NCBI GenBank assembly: GCA_023091665.1
Contig: JALJCQ010000006.1
Span: forward strand, 558,001 to 622,000
Length of the DNA: 64,000 nt
Direction of reading: 5' to 3'
Source of the DNA: Pythium myriotylum
Taxonomy: Eukaryota; Oomycota; Peronosporomycetes; Pythiales; Pythiaceae
Shown in pieces: positions 19,924 to 30,368 of the stretch (within the stretch, counting starts at the first letter, position 1; each line of letters starts with the position of its first letter). The translations under genes and the position numbers were made by a program. The notes beneath the pieces were generated by a model that saw only the letters and a list, made by a program, of their open reading frames with translations, made no database searches and was not told where the DNA came from.

Positions 19924-22900
19924 ACGTCGGCGACGCCAAGCCCATCGCTCAATCGTGCCGCAAGGTGCCGCCACAGTACGTGGAGAAGCTCTACGAGCTC
20001 CTTAAGGGACTCCTCCAGGCTGGCTTCATCGCGCCATCGACATCGGCTTGGGCGTCTCCCATTGTGATCGTCGTCAAGAAGAACGGTGTTGATATTCGCC
20101 TCTGTATCGATTACAGAATGGTGAACGCCCTCACTAGGCTGATGGTCTACCCTATGCCTGTCGTTCATGACCTGTTGGAAAATCTCGGCTCGCTACGATG
20201 GCTTTGTTCACTAGATATGGCGTCAGGATTCTGGGTCGTGCGAATGACTGCACGGGCTCGGGCGATTTCGGCTTTCGTGACACCCTTCGGGTTGTTTGAG
20301 TGGCTAAGGATGCCGTTCGGGTTGAAAAACGCTCCCCAGATATATCAACGGCTTCTTGATAACGCGCTCTATGGCTACCTGAAGCTGACGCCCAAGCACC
20401 TGCAGGACAAGGAAGCTGATGTGTTCGAAGATGGCAAGCCGGCCGGAGCCGAGACGCGACCAGCGATAGGTCGAAGATCGTATATTGACGACATCTTGTT
20501 CGGCGGCGAGACTTGGGATCAGATGTGTGAGCGGCTGGAGAGATTGCTGCAGGCCTGCGAGGAGTGGGGGCTTTCGATCAGCCTCCCGAAGAGCGAGTTC
20601 GGCAGGAGTCGTGTCGACTACCTAGGGCACTCGGTTTCCGCGGAAGGCATCAGAGCGAAGCCGAAGAACCTCTCCGAGCTGCTGCAACTCGAGTTTCCTA
20701 AGACTCTGAAGGGGATTCAGTCGTATTTGGGCTCTCTGAACTATTATCATCAGTTTATTGAGCACTTTGCGGTCTATGCGGCCGCACTCTACGAGGTTAC
20801 CCAGGCAGACTTGGCCAAGGATGCGCTAGAGCCCGGTCATCTCGCGTCTGCTCGACGGGCCTTCGCAGAGCTCCAGCAGAAGTTGGCGAATGCGCCGATC
20901 CTGAGGCACTTCGACGCCGAGAAGCAGCCAGTGGTCATCATTTACTCGAATCCGTGGGCTGTCGCTGCCACACTGGCGCAGGAACACGATGGGAAGCTGA
21001 TGCCGGTGAAGTTCTTCAGCAGGGTGCTGAAAGTCCACGAAGCCAAGTTCTCGCCAGCCGAGAAGGAGATCCTTGCTCTGCTCCACGTGCTGTCCGGAGC
21101 GGCGAATATGCTGAGTGGCCGCGCTATCCAGGTGCTGACGCGGTTCTCCACGTTCGGTTGGTTGTTCAAGGCGAAAGGTCTTCAAGGTCGTTTGGAGCGG
21201 TGGGCTACTGTGCTGAGTTCATGGACGCTCGAGATCGTGAAGGTCAAGAAGGACGAAGATGGCTTGAGCGGATTGGTCGCAGCCGCCACGGGCCCTGCGG
21301 ACAAGATGGACGAGATGCTTGGCGATATTCAGCCGAGGAAACGCGTCGTGGGCGAACGACATCGACTGCCCGTGCCGTCATTAGCGAAGAACGAGGCCGC
21401 GTGGGTCGTGTCTTTCGATGGATCGGCGAAGCCGAAGCGGAATGGAGCAAGTTGCGGCGCCATCCTGTGGTCGTTGCCGACGTGGAAGATTGTCGCCGCC
21501 GAGACGTGTTTCTTCGCCGACGGAACGGTTAATGAAGCCGAGTACAGAGGTGCTATAGCTGCCATGGATCTGGCTACACGACACGGCGTCCAGGATGTGA
21601 TCGTCTGCGGCGACTCCCGCATCGTGATTCAGCAGCTGAGAGGTGACATCGAGTGCCGTACAGCAGGGCTCCAGGTTCTACGCGCCGAGGCGCTGGCGAA
21701 GCTGAGCGTGTTCAAGTCGGCTTACCTCGTACACGTCGCTCGAGACTTCAATGCCGCCGCCGACCTCATCACGGGCAAGGCGCTGCAGCGCTGTGCCGGC
21801 GGAGTCGTCGACCCGGCCGAGCACGCCGGTATGATAATGCTGAACCGCCTCCCTGAAGTCCTCAGGCCGAGTGAGGACGAGCCGGCTGCGGCTGTCCACG
21901 TGGTGACGCGCGGTGGTGCTGCCACGGGCGCCGATCATGGCCAAGACGCGACTCGACAGCACGAGGAGGCTGAAGGGCAAGCGGGGAGCGGTGATCGAGC
22001 TCACGGGCGTCGCCGGCGACGCACAGGCGAAACTAGCGGAGTCGAGGGAGCTGTGGCATCGCCACAGTCGACAGAGATCAACGAAGACGTTGACGGAGCG
22101 ACGGGGCGCACGGGCGCACGTACGGCGAATAGCCGGGACGTTCCAACGCGCCAGCACCGTGAAGAGTGGCGTGGGAATACGAGCGACGGGGCGTCCACAA
22201 GCGACCCGAGCCGGCGAGTCGCGTTCGATCTTCCAGCAGTCGGCTGTGAAGCTCCAGACGATTCCGTCGATCGTCCAGCAGTGCGCGAGCGTCCAGCTAT
22301 CAACGAACGTCTGCCTGCTGACGCGATGGCTACAGCTGAGAAGGGCACCGATGGACGCGTCGCCAAGGCTCGAGAGTCAGTTGAAGATTCAGCGATGTAC
22401 CCAAGGGACATAGCCAGGCGCGGTGCGCATCATCAAGGAGCGACACGGCCAGATGATGACGAATCCAGTATCGCAATCAATGATGACGCGAACACAGCCA
22501 GGGCGGACGGTGCGCACTTCGGCGTTGATCAGCGTGATGACTGCGCAAGCCCGTGGGACACTTCGCGGGACCCGACAGTTGAGTCCGGCACGGCGTGGGT
22601 CGAGCGACTGCGCGCGGAGCGCATCTCGACGGCGCAAGACGAAGAACGACGGAGCGCCAACGTCAAGCGCTTCCTCGCGGGCGACGTCGCCGCGCTCAGC
22701 GACCAAGAGCGCGCGGCGTGCGAGAAGCTCGCAACGTCGTATGAAGTCGTCGATGGCTTGCTGTACTACGTCGGCTACCAGAAGGCGAAGGATCGAGAGC
22801 GACGCGAGCTGCGCCTCCGTCTCGTCGTGCCGTCTACTCTACACCGTGAAGTCCTGCATCACTACCATGTCAGCTTGGCCGGCGGCCACCAAGGGGTGAG

Positions 22901-24239
22901 TCGCGTGTACGAGAAGGCCCGCCGTTATCTATTCTGGAGGAATATGTACGCTGACGTTCGCGACTACGTGGCTGCGTGCCCAGATTGCCAGTCCGGCAAG
23001 GGTCAGCCGCGGATTCAAGTCCCGTCGCCGGGGAATATCGTCGCGACTCGGCCATTCGAAGTGGTCGGCATGGACCACGTACCGTCGTTGCCTAAATCGC
23101 ATCGCGGGAACACCGAGCTCTTAATTTGGGTGGATCAGCATACGGGCTTCGTCATCGTATCGGCAAACCGGTCTCGAGAGGCTCAAGAAGTGGCGGAGTC
23201 CTACGAGCGTTGCGTGTACAGGCGCTTCGGTGCGAGCCGAGTCATTCGACACGACCGCGAGTCGGCATTTATGTCGGCCGTCTTCCGCGCGTTCAATCGA
23301 TTGATCGGCCAGAGGAGCCGTGCTACGCTCGCCTATCGGCCCCAGCCTAACGGCATGACGGAGCGAATGGTACAGACGGTCGTCCACGCCGTCAAGCTCT
23401 ATGTGTCCGATCCTCAGCAAAGAGACTGGGACGGTTACGCAGAACGTCTCGTGTTTGCGCTCAACTCGGCTCACGATCGCGTCCGCGGCGACTCGCCATT
23501 CTACCTGCTACACGGGTGGGAGCCTCGAACGACTCTCGAATCTGTGCTGCCGACGGCAGACCAAGACGGCCACGCCGATGCGAGACGATGGCGATCGGCC
23601 GTCCAGATCCAGTACCAGAAGGCACGGCAAGACGTGGTTCGGCTACTTCGTCAAGCGATGGAAGAGCGTCGAGAGGCGAGCGAGTCAGCAGCCCGCGGCG
23701 ACACGTCCGCGATAGTCCCGGGCGCTAAGGTGTGGGTCTACATTGACCAAGTCAAGCCAGGTTTCGCACGTAAACTCGCACATCTATGGCACGGCCCATT
23801 CAGAGTGCTAGAGCGACCGGCCACGCACTTGGTCAAGCTGGAGATCGAGGACTCGACTTACCGTATCTTCCCCACCGTTCACGTCTCGCGCTTGAAGCTG
23901 TGGCGCAGCTTCGAAGATCGCCCCATCACAGAGCTGGAAGTTCCAGCTGACGCTCGACTCGACTTCGACGAGGCGCTGCTTCCCGAAGATTCGCTCGAGC
24001 CGGACAACGACGAAGGACATTACGAGGTCGAGGCGATTATCGGCCACCGCGACGTACGCTCTGCTCGCCAAGGGCGGCCTATTCGCGAGTACCACGTGAA
24101 GTGGGTCGGCTGGGACTCGACAGACTGGATCGCCGAAGACGACATGAACGCGCCGAGCCTCATCGAAGAGTACGAGCGACAGCTGCGCGCCGAAGGACGC
24201 TTTGCCGCGATGGCGACCGAGGTCGAAGAGGAGGAATAG
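19869..24239 (+). CDS. pol: Gypsy pol: RT - RNase H - integrase - chromodomain (element 2)
   Basis: 1,456 codons from ATG 19,869. The reverse transcriptase is intact, with catalytic Asp 116 in LDMASGFW and YIDD at 205-208. RNase H has Asp 517 (FDGS), Glu 558 (EAEY) and Asp 582 (CGDS). A Glu/Arg-rich linker spans about 670-880. Integrase has an HHCC finger (HHYHVSLAGGH...CPDC), then Asp 1069 (GMDHV), Asp 1129 (RHDRES) and Glu 1165 (MTERM), giving D-x59-D-x35-E. A GPY/F module and a C-terminal chromodomain (about 1383-1440, aromatic Y1385 and VKWVGW) follow. It would copy element RNA to DNA and integrate it. Because gag and protease are broken, activity would need these from another copy, such as an element 1 relative. 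Confidence 0.92.
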   Translation: MGKGNARPLPAKGVVCDIDVGDAKPIAQSCRKVPPQYVEKLYELLKGLLQAGFIAPSTSAWASPIVIVVKKNGVDIRLCIDYRMVNALTRLMVYPMPVVHDLLENLGSLRWLCSLDMASGFWVVRMTARARAISAFVTPFGLFEWLRMPFGLKNAPQIYQRLLDNALYGYLKLTPKHLQDKEADVFEDGKPAGAETRPAIGRRSYIDDILFGGETWDQMCERLERLLQACEEWGLSISLPKSEFGRSRVDYLGHSVSAEGIRAKPKNLSELLQLEFPKTLKGIQSYLGSLNYYHQFIEHFAVYAAALYEVTQADLAKDALEPGHLASARRAFAELQQKLANAPILRHFDAEKQPVVIIYSNPWAVAATLAQEHDGKLMPVKFFSRVLKVHEAKFSPAEKEILALLHVLSGAANMLSGRAIQVLTRFSTFGWLFKAKGLQGRLERWATVLSSWTLEIVKVKKDEDGLSGLVAAATGPADKMDEMLGDIQPRKRVVGERHRLPVPSLAKNEAAWVVSFDGSAKPKRNGASCGAILWSLPTWKIVAAETCFFADGTVNEAEYRGAIAAMDLATRHGVQDVIVCGDSRIVIQQLRGDIECRTAGLQVLRAEALAKLSVFKSAYLVHVARDFNAAADLITGKALQRCAGGVVDPAEHAGMIMLNRLPEVLRPSEDEPAAAVHVVTRGGAATGADHGQDATRQHEEAEGQAGSGDRAHGRRRRRTGETSGVEGAVASPQSTEINEDVDGATGRTGARTANSRDVPTRQHREEWRGNTSDGASTSDPSRRVAFDLPAVGCEAPDDSVDRPAVRERPAINERLPADAMATAEKGTDGRVAKARESVEDSAMYPRDIARRGAHHQGATRPDDDESSIAINDDANTARADGAHFGVDQRDDCASPWDTSRDPTVESGTAWVERLRAERISTAQDEERRSANVKRFLAGDVAALSDQERAACEKLATSYEVVDGLLYYVGYQKAKDRERRELRLRLVVPSTLHREVLHHYHVSLAGGHQGVSRVYEKARRYLFWRNMYADVRDYVAACPDCQSGKGQPRIQVPSPGNIVATRPFEVVGMDHVPSLPKSHRGNTELLIWVDQHTGFVIVSANRSREAQEVAESYERCVYRRFGASRVIRHDRESAFMSAVFRAFNRLIGQRSRATLAYRPQPNGMTERMVQTVVHAVKLYVSDPQQRDWDGYAERLVFALNSAHDRVRGDSPFYLLHGWEPRTTLESVLPTADQDGHADARRWRSAVQIQYQKARQDVVRLLRQAMEERREASESAARGDTSAIVPGAKVWVYIDQVKPGFARKLAHLWHGPFRVLERPATHLVKLEIEDSTYRIFPTVHVSRLKLWRSFEDRPITELEVPADARLDFDEALLPEDSLEPDNDEGHYEVEAIIGHRDVRSARQGRPIREYHVKWVGWDSTDWIAEDDMNAPSLIEEYERQLRAEGRFAAMATEVEEEE

Positions 24240-24556
24240 TACTCGGCCAGCTGCGCAGTGATCAACGCCGTCCAGGAGGCGGCGTCCGATGCTGTGCGGC
24301 TCCGAGTCGGCGTAACTAACGCCCGGATTAGTCAGGTCGTTGCCGTGGCTAGCTGACTGCGGCGAGGTTGTGGCCGGTGGGAGGCACCGGCAAGTCATTT
24401 GGTGGACATGCATATTGTATAACGTGACGTGAAAAGATGAAGGTGACAAGTTCGACTGCCTATGGATCAAGTGAAGAAGAGGGAAACGGAGTGATCATTA
24501 CGATTATCTGCGAAGACGATTTCCCATGGTATTCAACTGCTACCAAGATAACAGCG
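24240..24556. other. Spacer between pol and antisense gene
   Basis: About 320 bp with no coding frame that I would call. It ends where the convergent antisense gene stops. Confidence 0.5.
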
Positions 24557-27346
24557 CTAGATCTGTGCAGGAGCGGCCTTCCCTGGACTGGTACTCGAAG
24601 CTTCAGCAGTCGACCCGGCACGGGGCGCATCAGCGGTAGCGGGAGGCAGTAGGCTCGAGGGAGCCGCTGACGGCTTGGCAGACGCGGGCGCGGTCGGTCC
24701 TTGAGGCGCCAAGCTGCTTGAAGGCGAAGGTGTGCGACCGCCAGCAGCGGTTGGCGCGTCGGCTCCTGTGCGACCCGACGGCTTCGTAGTATCGGCAGGT
24801 TGAGATTTGGTCGTGGCCCCGCTGGACGTCTTCGGCTTGCCGCTGCTCATGGGCGACGAAGGAGCGCTCTTCGTGCGCCGTGGCTGCTCATCTGTCGTCA
24901 AGTCGTCGTCGCTCTCCTCCACGCCCTCTTTCTCTTCCTCATCGGAGGAGACCTCGAGGTGCTTCCGCTTCCCTGACGCACGGCTCGACGCCGACGGAGA
25001 CGACGGGGCGCTCTTGGACGGCGAATCGCGCCAGAACTTGTGGTAGATGCGGCTGCGCACCGAGCGGGAAGGGTGAGCCTCCGGCTTGAGCAAGAAGAAA
25101 GCTCGCTCTGGTTCGGCTTGGTCGACACGATCAGCAGCTGCAAGCACAGTCTCGTTGGGCATCGGCAGCAGGTACACAGTGCCAATCGGCGGAGCAATGA
25201 GGAAGAAGGGGTCCAACAGTAGATCGGCGTCGACGTCGGGATTGTCGTCAAGGAACTTCGACAGACGCCGACAATGGGCCTTGACTTGAGTCTTCGTAGT
25301 CGAATGCCGCTGCTTGCGCTCCTCGCGCCACTGACGATCGACCGACGACGGCACAACCAAGCAGTGCGTCCGCTCGTAGAAGGTGCGAATCACCAGCCTG
25401 TAAAAGGCCATGGTCTCAGTGTAGAGCCCCACGAAACGATCGTCGGCATAGTTGAAGGTGATCGGCTTGGGGATCATCTTCAGGAACTTCTTCCACCGAG
25501 CCGCGGCATTCCAAAGGGTGATCTCAGCAGCGTCGACGTTGAGGCGAGCATTGGCCTCTGTGAGGAATTTCGTATCTTGGTTGTAGTTCGGGGCCACGGC
25601 TTCGCAAGGGAACAAGCCCAACCGCCACGCGAGTCGCTCGATCTGATCAGCCGACAACGTCGAAGGCGGTCCACTTTCCGGCCATCCAGCTGCCCAGATC
25701 GGATAAGACTCGCGCATCGAGTTCAAGGTCGACTGAGAGACGTAGTTGGCGCCTCGCTCGGCCGACGGGCCCACGGTAGTGGCTGAAGACTTGCGGCCCT
25801 GATTCTTCGGCACCGGTGATCCACGCGAGTCGGTGAGATCCACGACGTCCTGGGGAGTCGGATCCGGTGAAGGTTGGCTCTACGGCTGCGCCGCGACAGC
25901 AGCCCCCCTCTTGGTTCTTCTTCGCCTTCTTCTTCGTAGGTGCCTTCGTGCCCGCCGGCGCAACACGACCAGAGACAGCGGCGTCCGGGCTCGGGCTGCG
26001 GGCGGAGTTGCCGCCTCGCGCCTGCGACGACGGAGCCGCGCTGGCCGAAGAGTCGCCCGATGAGCCTAGCTGTCCGGCGATAGTGCCGCCGAAGCCGCCA
26101 CCAAAGAGGGAGTCCTGCTCGAACAGCGACTCGAGCTCGCCGCCGCCAAGATCTTTCAAGAACAGCTCGATGTCGTCGTCTGGCCGAAGATTCTCAATCT
26201 TCTCCATAAGACGAGTGCAATCGTTGACGATCTTCTGCCGTATCATGAACGTGTCGGTGGGCACGGAGGGGTCGGCTTTCGATATCTCGGCAGCCACCGT
26301 GGTCAAGGCATCCGATCCGTTCATCCGATCCGTTCATCCGAAAGCCGTCCGGTGTGAGGCGTGATACCAGTTGATCAAAGACAGGCGTCAAGAACCCCAG
26401 GTTGACACGAGGAGCCGAAGGGTTCGCTTCGCCGCGAAGCCTGTTGAGGACACCGAGAGCCGTCGACGTTGCGCCTGCCTCGCGAAAACCAGTGAGCAAG
26501 ACAGGGCCGATCAGCGTTTCATACTTGAGCAAGGCGGCTCGCGCTTGGGCCAAGATCGCCTGTAGGAACGCGATGGTCACGGCATCGGCCGTCATCCGCC
26601 GACGAATTGCTCCTACCGTGCCGAAGCCGCGGTAGTTCGCAATCTCCTGGTTCACCTCACGGAGCGAGCCCAGACTGCCGAGGCGCCTGTAGGCCTTGTA
26701 CTTCTGCTCGAGATCCGCTTGCTCCGCCGTCGCAGCTGCGGCCACTTTCTCAGCCGCATCGAGCCGGTCGCGCAGCGAATCGCGCTCCTGGGTTACAGTC
26801 TTCAGCGTCAAGGCGTCACGCTCGCGCTCATCGCGATAAAGCTCGAGTCGACGGCGAAGGTCAGCCACCTCGTCAGGAGCAGAGGTCGACGAAGGAGCAT
26901 TCGCAGGTGGAGGACTAGCAAGTTGTCGACTGGCCTCAGCCTGGGCACCGGAGTCAGCTAGAGAACGGAGGCGGGCGGCACGACGGACGGCAGCGATGTG
27001 TAGACGCACCTTTGACCGTTCAAGTTCTTCGAGGCGCTGAGCCTTGGCCCGCAGGTCGACGAGCTCGACGTCCGCACTCTTCACTCGCGCCTTCAACGAG
27101 GCGAGCCTTCACTCGCGCCTTCAACGAGGCGAGCTCGGCAGCGAGCGTGCTGCCCACAGACTCGAGGAAGCTTGAGCAGGCGTCGGAAGACTGAAGAGCA
27201 GTCGAGGCGCGTTCCAACAGCGTAGTCAACCCGCGTAGTTGCTCGACGGACAGCGGGACTGTCAGGTCAGAAATCGCCTCGAACAGATCACCCGCGACGC
27301 CTGCCAGCTTAGAGCGCGCGAGTTTGACCAAGCGCGCCTCACTCAT
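24557..27346 (-). pseudogene. Antisense gene of Gypsy element 2, about 920 codons, three frameshifts
   Basis: Starting at ATG 27,346 on the minus strand, three overlapping frames join into one long protein. The first break is a 28-bp tandem duplication at about 27,080-27,135 (TTCACTCGCGCCTTCAACGA repeated). The second is a 13-bp duplication (TCCGATCCGTTCA) near 26,315-26,340. The third is a one-base shift near 25,855. The product has an N-terminal helix, a long coiled coil (ERERDALTLKTVTQERDSL), a helical domain (LQAILAQARAALLKYETL), and a Gly/Ser/Lys-rich hinge. A folded domain follows with WNAAARWKKFLKMIPKPITF and FYERTHCLVVP, then an acidic Ser/Pro/Thr-rich tail. No family is recognised. 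Convergent with pol; could regulate or accompany the element. Confidence 0.65.
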
Positions 27347-27559
27347 CTGCAGAACGGTGTGAGCAAGCGAACACCTCCATGATGACCGGAGAAGGAGCGA
27401 TGCGTACCGTCAAGGGGAGACCGGAGGAGAAGACGAAGTGAAGGGGCCGAAAGCTGTGCGGCTGCTCCAACGGCGTGATCGGCTGATGTGTGGTGACTCG
27501 GCCGAGAGGAGTTCTCCCATCACCCAAGGTCTGCGACCAGGCCGATGGGAGACGGGCGC

Positions 27560-28577
27560 TGTGGTAAAGCGGCCGAGAATTTTAGGGCACTAGACCGAGG
27601 TGGTAGGCAGAGACTCTGGGTAGTACCGTAGGAGGCTCCAGACTAACCCATACTATTACTATACTCGGTATCAGCCGCCGGTATTACCGGCGGAACCGAT
27701 ACTGAGACGATTGTGCCATCCCATAGCCGATTGGCTAAAATGGGGGTCGATTGCGTAGCCGAAAGCCGCAGTCATCACCTGAATACAAGGGGGATGATCG
27801 GCAGGATACTGGCTGAATCGGCAGAAAAGGGGCATGTATTCAGCAGTAGTAATGGGTGAAGAGCCGGTAGCGAACTTAGGGCAGCCGAACTTAGCGTAGG
27901 GGTACTTAGATCAGCTGACGAGACCAAGGTAATAGACTTCCACTTTCACCGCCAAGCCCGCAAGCAAGCCGCGTCGTCTTGGCAAGGAACGTCGCATCAA
28001 GGCTCGCCGTCACCAACAGGAGGTGACGTTAAAGAAGACCCCAGTGGAACCTGGCTATTGCTGTCAGGGGAAGCCGACGACCCTCAAGCGGCCGACTTGA
28101 AGCGCTGGGGCAAGACCGCCAGCGGCGTCGGCTGCACCAAGGACAAGGACACTCGTGTGCGCCGGTGGGATCGTCCCCCCGCCACGACAAGGCAAGGTCA
28201 CGGTCTCTAGTGCTGAGCACTAGCAGATCTCACGCCCCAAGGAAGCCGCAGCCGTCTCATCGGCTACGCACAAGTACTCCGAGCCCCTGCGTGTTGAGCA
28301 GGTGTGTTCCTCGGCCCGGTACGACCCCCGGCCCAACTCTGCGAGACGGTCTCCTCGCGGAGCTCAGCTGGCCGACCCCAGAGGCTTCACGACCCTCTGG
28401 CTTCCCCTCCCCCGACTTCGGTACCAGAGCGCCCACGGTTCACCCCCACAGCGACTTTCGTGGGGTGTAACGTCTGTCGGTAGCTCACTAGCACCAAGAA
28501 TCTGAAGGCCTGTTGGCGAGTGGTCAGCTGTCACAAGCAGTCGCTGTGCAGTGATTTTGCTGACCCACTCTACCACA
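27560..28577 (+). repeat. 3' LTR of Gypsy element 2
   Basis: It is 1,018 bp; the extra base relative to the 5' copy is a T in GGTCGATTGCG near 27,750. The purine-biased GATGGGAGACGGGCG directly before it is the likely polypurine tract priming plus-strand synthesis. Confidence 0.92.
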
Positions 28578-28581
28578 GTAC
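28578..28581. repeat. Target-site duplication GTAC, right
   Basis: This is the second copy of GTAC, directly after the terminal TACCACA of the 3' LTR. GTAC is itself palindromic, which weakens but does not remove the argument. Confidence 0.8.
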
Positions 28582-28828
28582 TGCTTCCGCCATGAACGAT
28601 TCGATTGTCCGGCCCATGCCAAACGCTCCCGTGCCTTCTTCCTCTCTTCCCCTCTTCAGCTGCGTCTTGCAGAGCTAATTGTCTTCCAGGGTCGCATGGA
28701 CAAGTGCTTCGATAAAACCAATACGCGATTCCGTGACACGTTATCATACTAGAGAGCTCCTCACGAGCTACTCCCGGATGGAGACCAGTGCAATGCGGTT
28801 TTCGCGTGGTAAGCGTAGGCTGGAGTTG

Positions 28829-29072
28829 CAGTCGCAAATCACAAAATGCAACGATTGTTGAGCGAATGTAAATGTCACATTTTCCGACGTGAATGTTGCA
28901 CCAGGCCGGTAGAGAAGACATTCAGAAAAATTGTTGAGGTTTCTTAGAGTTTATCTATTTTAAGAGACTCTAAAAAATACAATATTGCCTTCTTTCATTA
29001 GATGATACTATCGTTTATGGATATTGATCAATTAATAGAAGGAAGTGGACCTGAGTAGGATCCCACCTATAC
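28829..29072 (-). repeat. Dispersed LTR-like repeat, copy B
   Basis: It is homologous to 15,343-15,587 with many small differences. On the minus strand the segment after CTACC reads GGCCTGGTGCAACATTCACG, comparable to the possible primer site of copy A. No internal Copia sequence is attached on the left, where Gypsy element 2 ends 250 bp away. Confidence 0.6.
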
Positions 29073-29093
29073 TCTGGATATAAATATCCAGAG
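29072..29093. repeat. Perfect palindrome
   Basis: CTCTGGATAT - AA - ATATCCAGAG, with 10-nt arms and a 2-nt loop, directly abutting repeat copy B. Confidence 0.8.
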
Positions 29094-29219
29094 AACTCTG
29101 GATGTAAATATCCTGAATGGCCTTTGAAGCCAAACTAAATACCTTTGTTCGCAAGCTCCGCTCCCCTGAGGATTGATTGAGAGAAACTTCGGGTCGACGA
29201 TTACCTGACTTCGGCAACT

Positions 29220-29252
29220 CAAGCTCGAGAATATTAAATATTCTCGAGCTTG
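29220..29252. repeat. Perfect palindrome
   Basis: CAAGCTCGAGAATATT and its exact reverse complement are separated by a single base, giving 16-nt arms. Confidence 0.85.
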
Positions 29253-29261
29253 CGTGATAAT

Positions 29262-29300
29262 AGCGAACGCTGGTCTCAAAAATTAAGACCAGTGTTCGCT
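29262..29300. repeat. Inverted repeat
   Basis: AGCGAACGCTGGTCT (29,262-29,276) and AGACCAGTGTTCGCT (29,286-29,300), with 15-nt arms, one mismatch and a 9-nt loop. Confidence 0.8.
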
Positions 29301-30314
29301 CCAAGCCATGCCGTGTAGAAGAAAATATACCATCGTGTAGCGCCTCAAAATCTGTTCAAAGCTAGCTACATTGAATAAAGATTCCTCGTTCCCCTCGCGA
29401 AATTTTGGGTTTGAATTCTGAATTGTCTGGCTTGAACAAACCCGGTATACCCGGTAAGTCGTCCCTCGATTCGTACTCCGAGTCGTCGTTATCTTCAATT
29501 AAATTAGGTACTACAAACTGTGCGTGCTGAGTGACGTTGTCCTTAGCTTCCTGACCGGACGAGATTTTCGCGAACAGATCCGGCAGCTTACTCGTCGTTC
29601 CTGAATGGTTGAATCCGACAAGACTTCCCTTCGCGGATAGACCTGGCAGCTCACTTATCTTATAAATTGCTGTGACAAGGGCTCCGTCGCCTATTAGCAA
29701 GGTTTGCGGGCGTCTCTGCACGCACAACTCTGCTCACGCTGCAGCGTGCGCGACGCCTGGCTCTTCCCAACGCATCCTCGTAGGGTATTGCTCTTCGGTA
29801 AAGGGTCAGACAGTAACCTGGAAACCCGTGCGGTGCAGGATACGTGGCCATTCGCGTGGACGCGGATCGGCCTACGCTAATCTCTGACGGTGAGCGTGCA
29901 AATTGCACCACCAAGCTTGCAATGTTCAAAGGTCTCCTTCTCCTTTTCTCACCCGCAAAGTACAACCTGGGTCACCTGAATGGTGTTGGACGCCAACACG
30001 CCCATCCTCCGAAAGGTATCGAACTCGACCTAGACTCGATATTTTTTTTTCAACAGCACAATGATCTCACGAGCGTTCAGTATGCGACGAAACGGTCCGG
30101 TGAAGGAAGACACAGACAATGATTAGTCTTGCCAGAATTGAAAAAGGTCAGCATCGTGTGATTCACGCGACTAATACATGTACACACTCCCTCGTGTTGG
30201 TGAAACCGTAACCTCTAACTTATTCGCCCCCACACCAGTCCAACGTGCACTGTGTTTATTTGCACGAGCCAACAGTGAGATGAGAGGACACAGTCCAGGC
30301 CAGGAATGGAGAAC

Positions 30315-30368
30315 CAGGACTCGTGAACGGGGAAATTGTTTTAACAATTTCCCCGTTCACGAGTCCTG
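30315..30368. repeat. Long perfect palindrome, 26-nt arms
   Basis: The arm at 30,315-30,340 (starting CAGGACTCGTGAACGG) is exactly complementary to 30,343-30,368, with only TT between. An RNA or single strand would fold into a very stable hairpin. Confidence 0.9.

Larger units (their letters stand above)
16893..28577 (+). mobile_element. Gypsy element 2, full-length with both LTRs (11,685 bp)
   Basis: The element has LTRs of 1,017 and 1,018 bp with perfect TGTGGTA/TACCACA ends, and GTAC is duplicated outside (16,889-16,892 and 28,578-28,581). Inside are a primer-binding site, truncated gag, truncated protease, an RT-RNase H-integrase-chromodomain ORF and a long antisense gene. The LTRs differ at about 15 positions, so insertion was fairly recent. 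It is defective: about 1.8 kb spanning the gag C-terminus and protease active site is deleted relative to element 1, and pol has a one-base frameshift near 19,870. Confidence 0.92.

Noticed and set aside
21913..22413. 166-codon frame in the pol linker and an antisense counterpart at 22,001-22,411
   Set aside because: Low-complexity Arg/Ser/Thr-rich translations of the pol linker in other frames; the pol frame is open through the region.
16889..28581. A 5-bp target duplication (AGTAC) for element 2
   Set aside because: It would require trimming the terminal CA of the LTR; the symmetric TGTGGTA/TACCACA ends support the 4-bp GTAC.
29362..29965. Overlapping minus-strand frames of 101-121 codons, one containing RVVRAE
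   Set aside because: No signal peptide or effector layout was seen; a resemblance to an RxLR motif in mid-sequence is not evidence for an effector.
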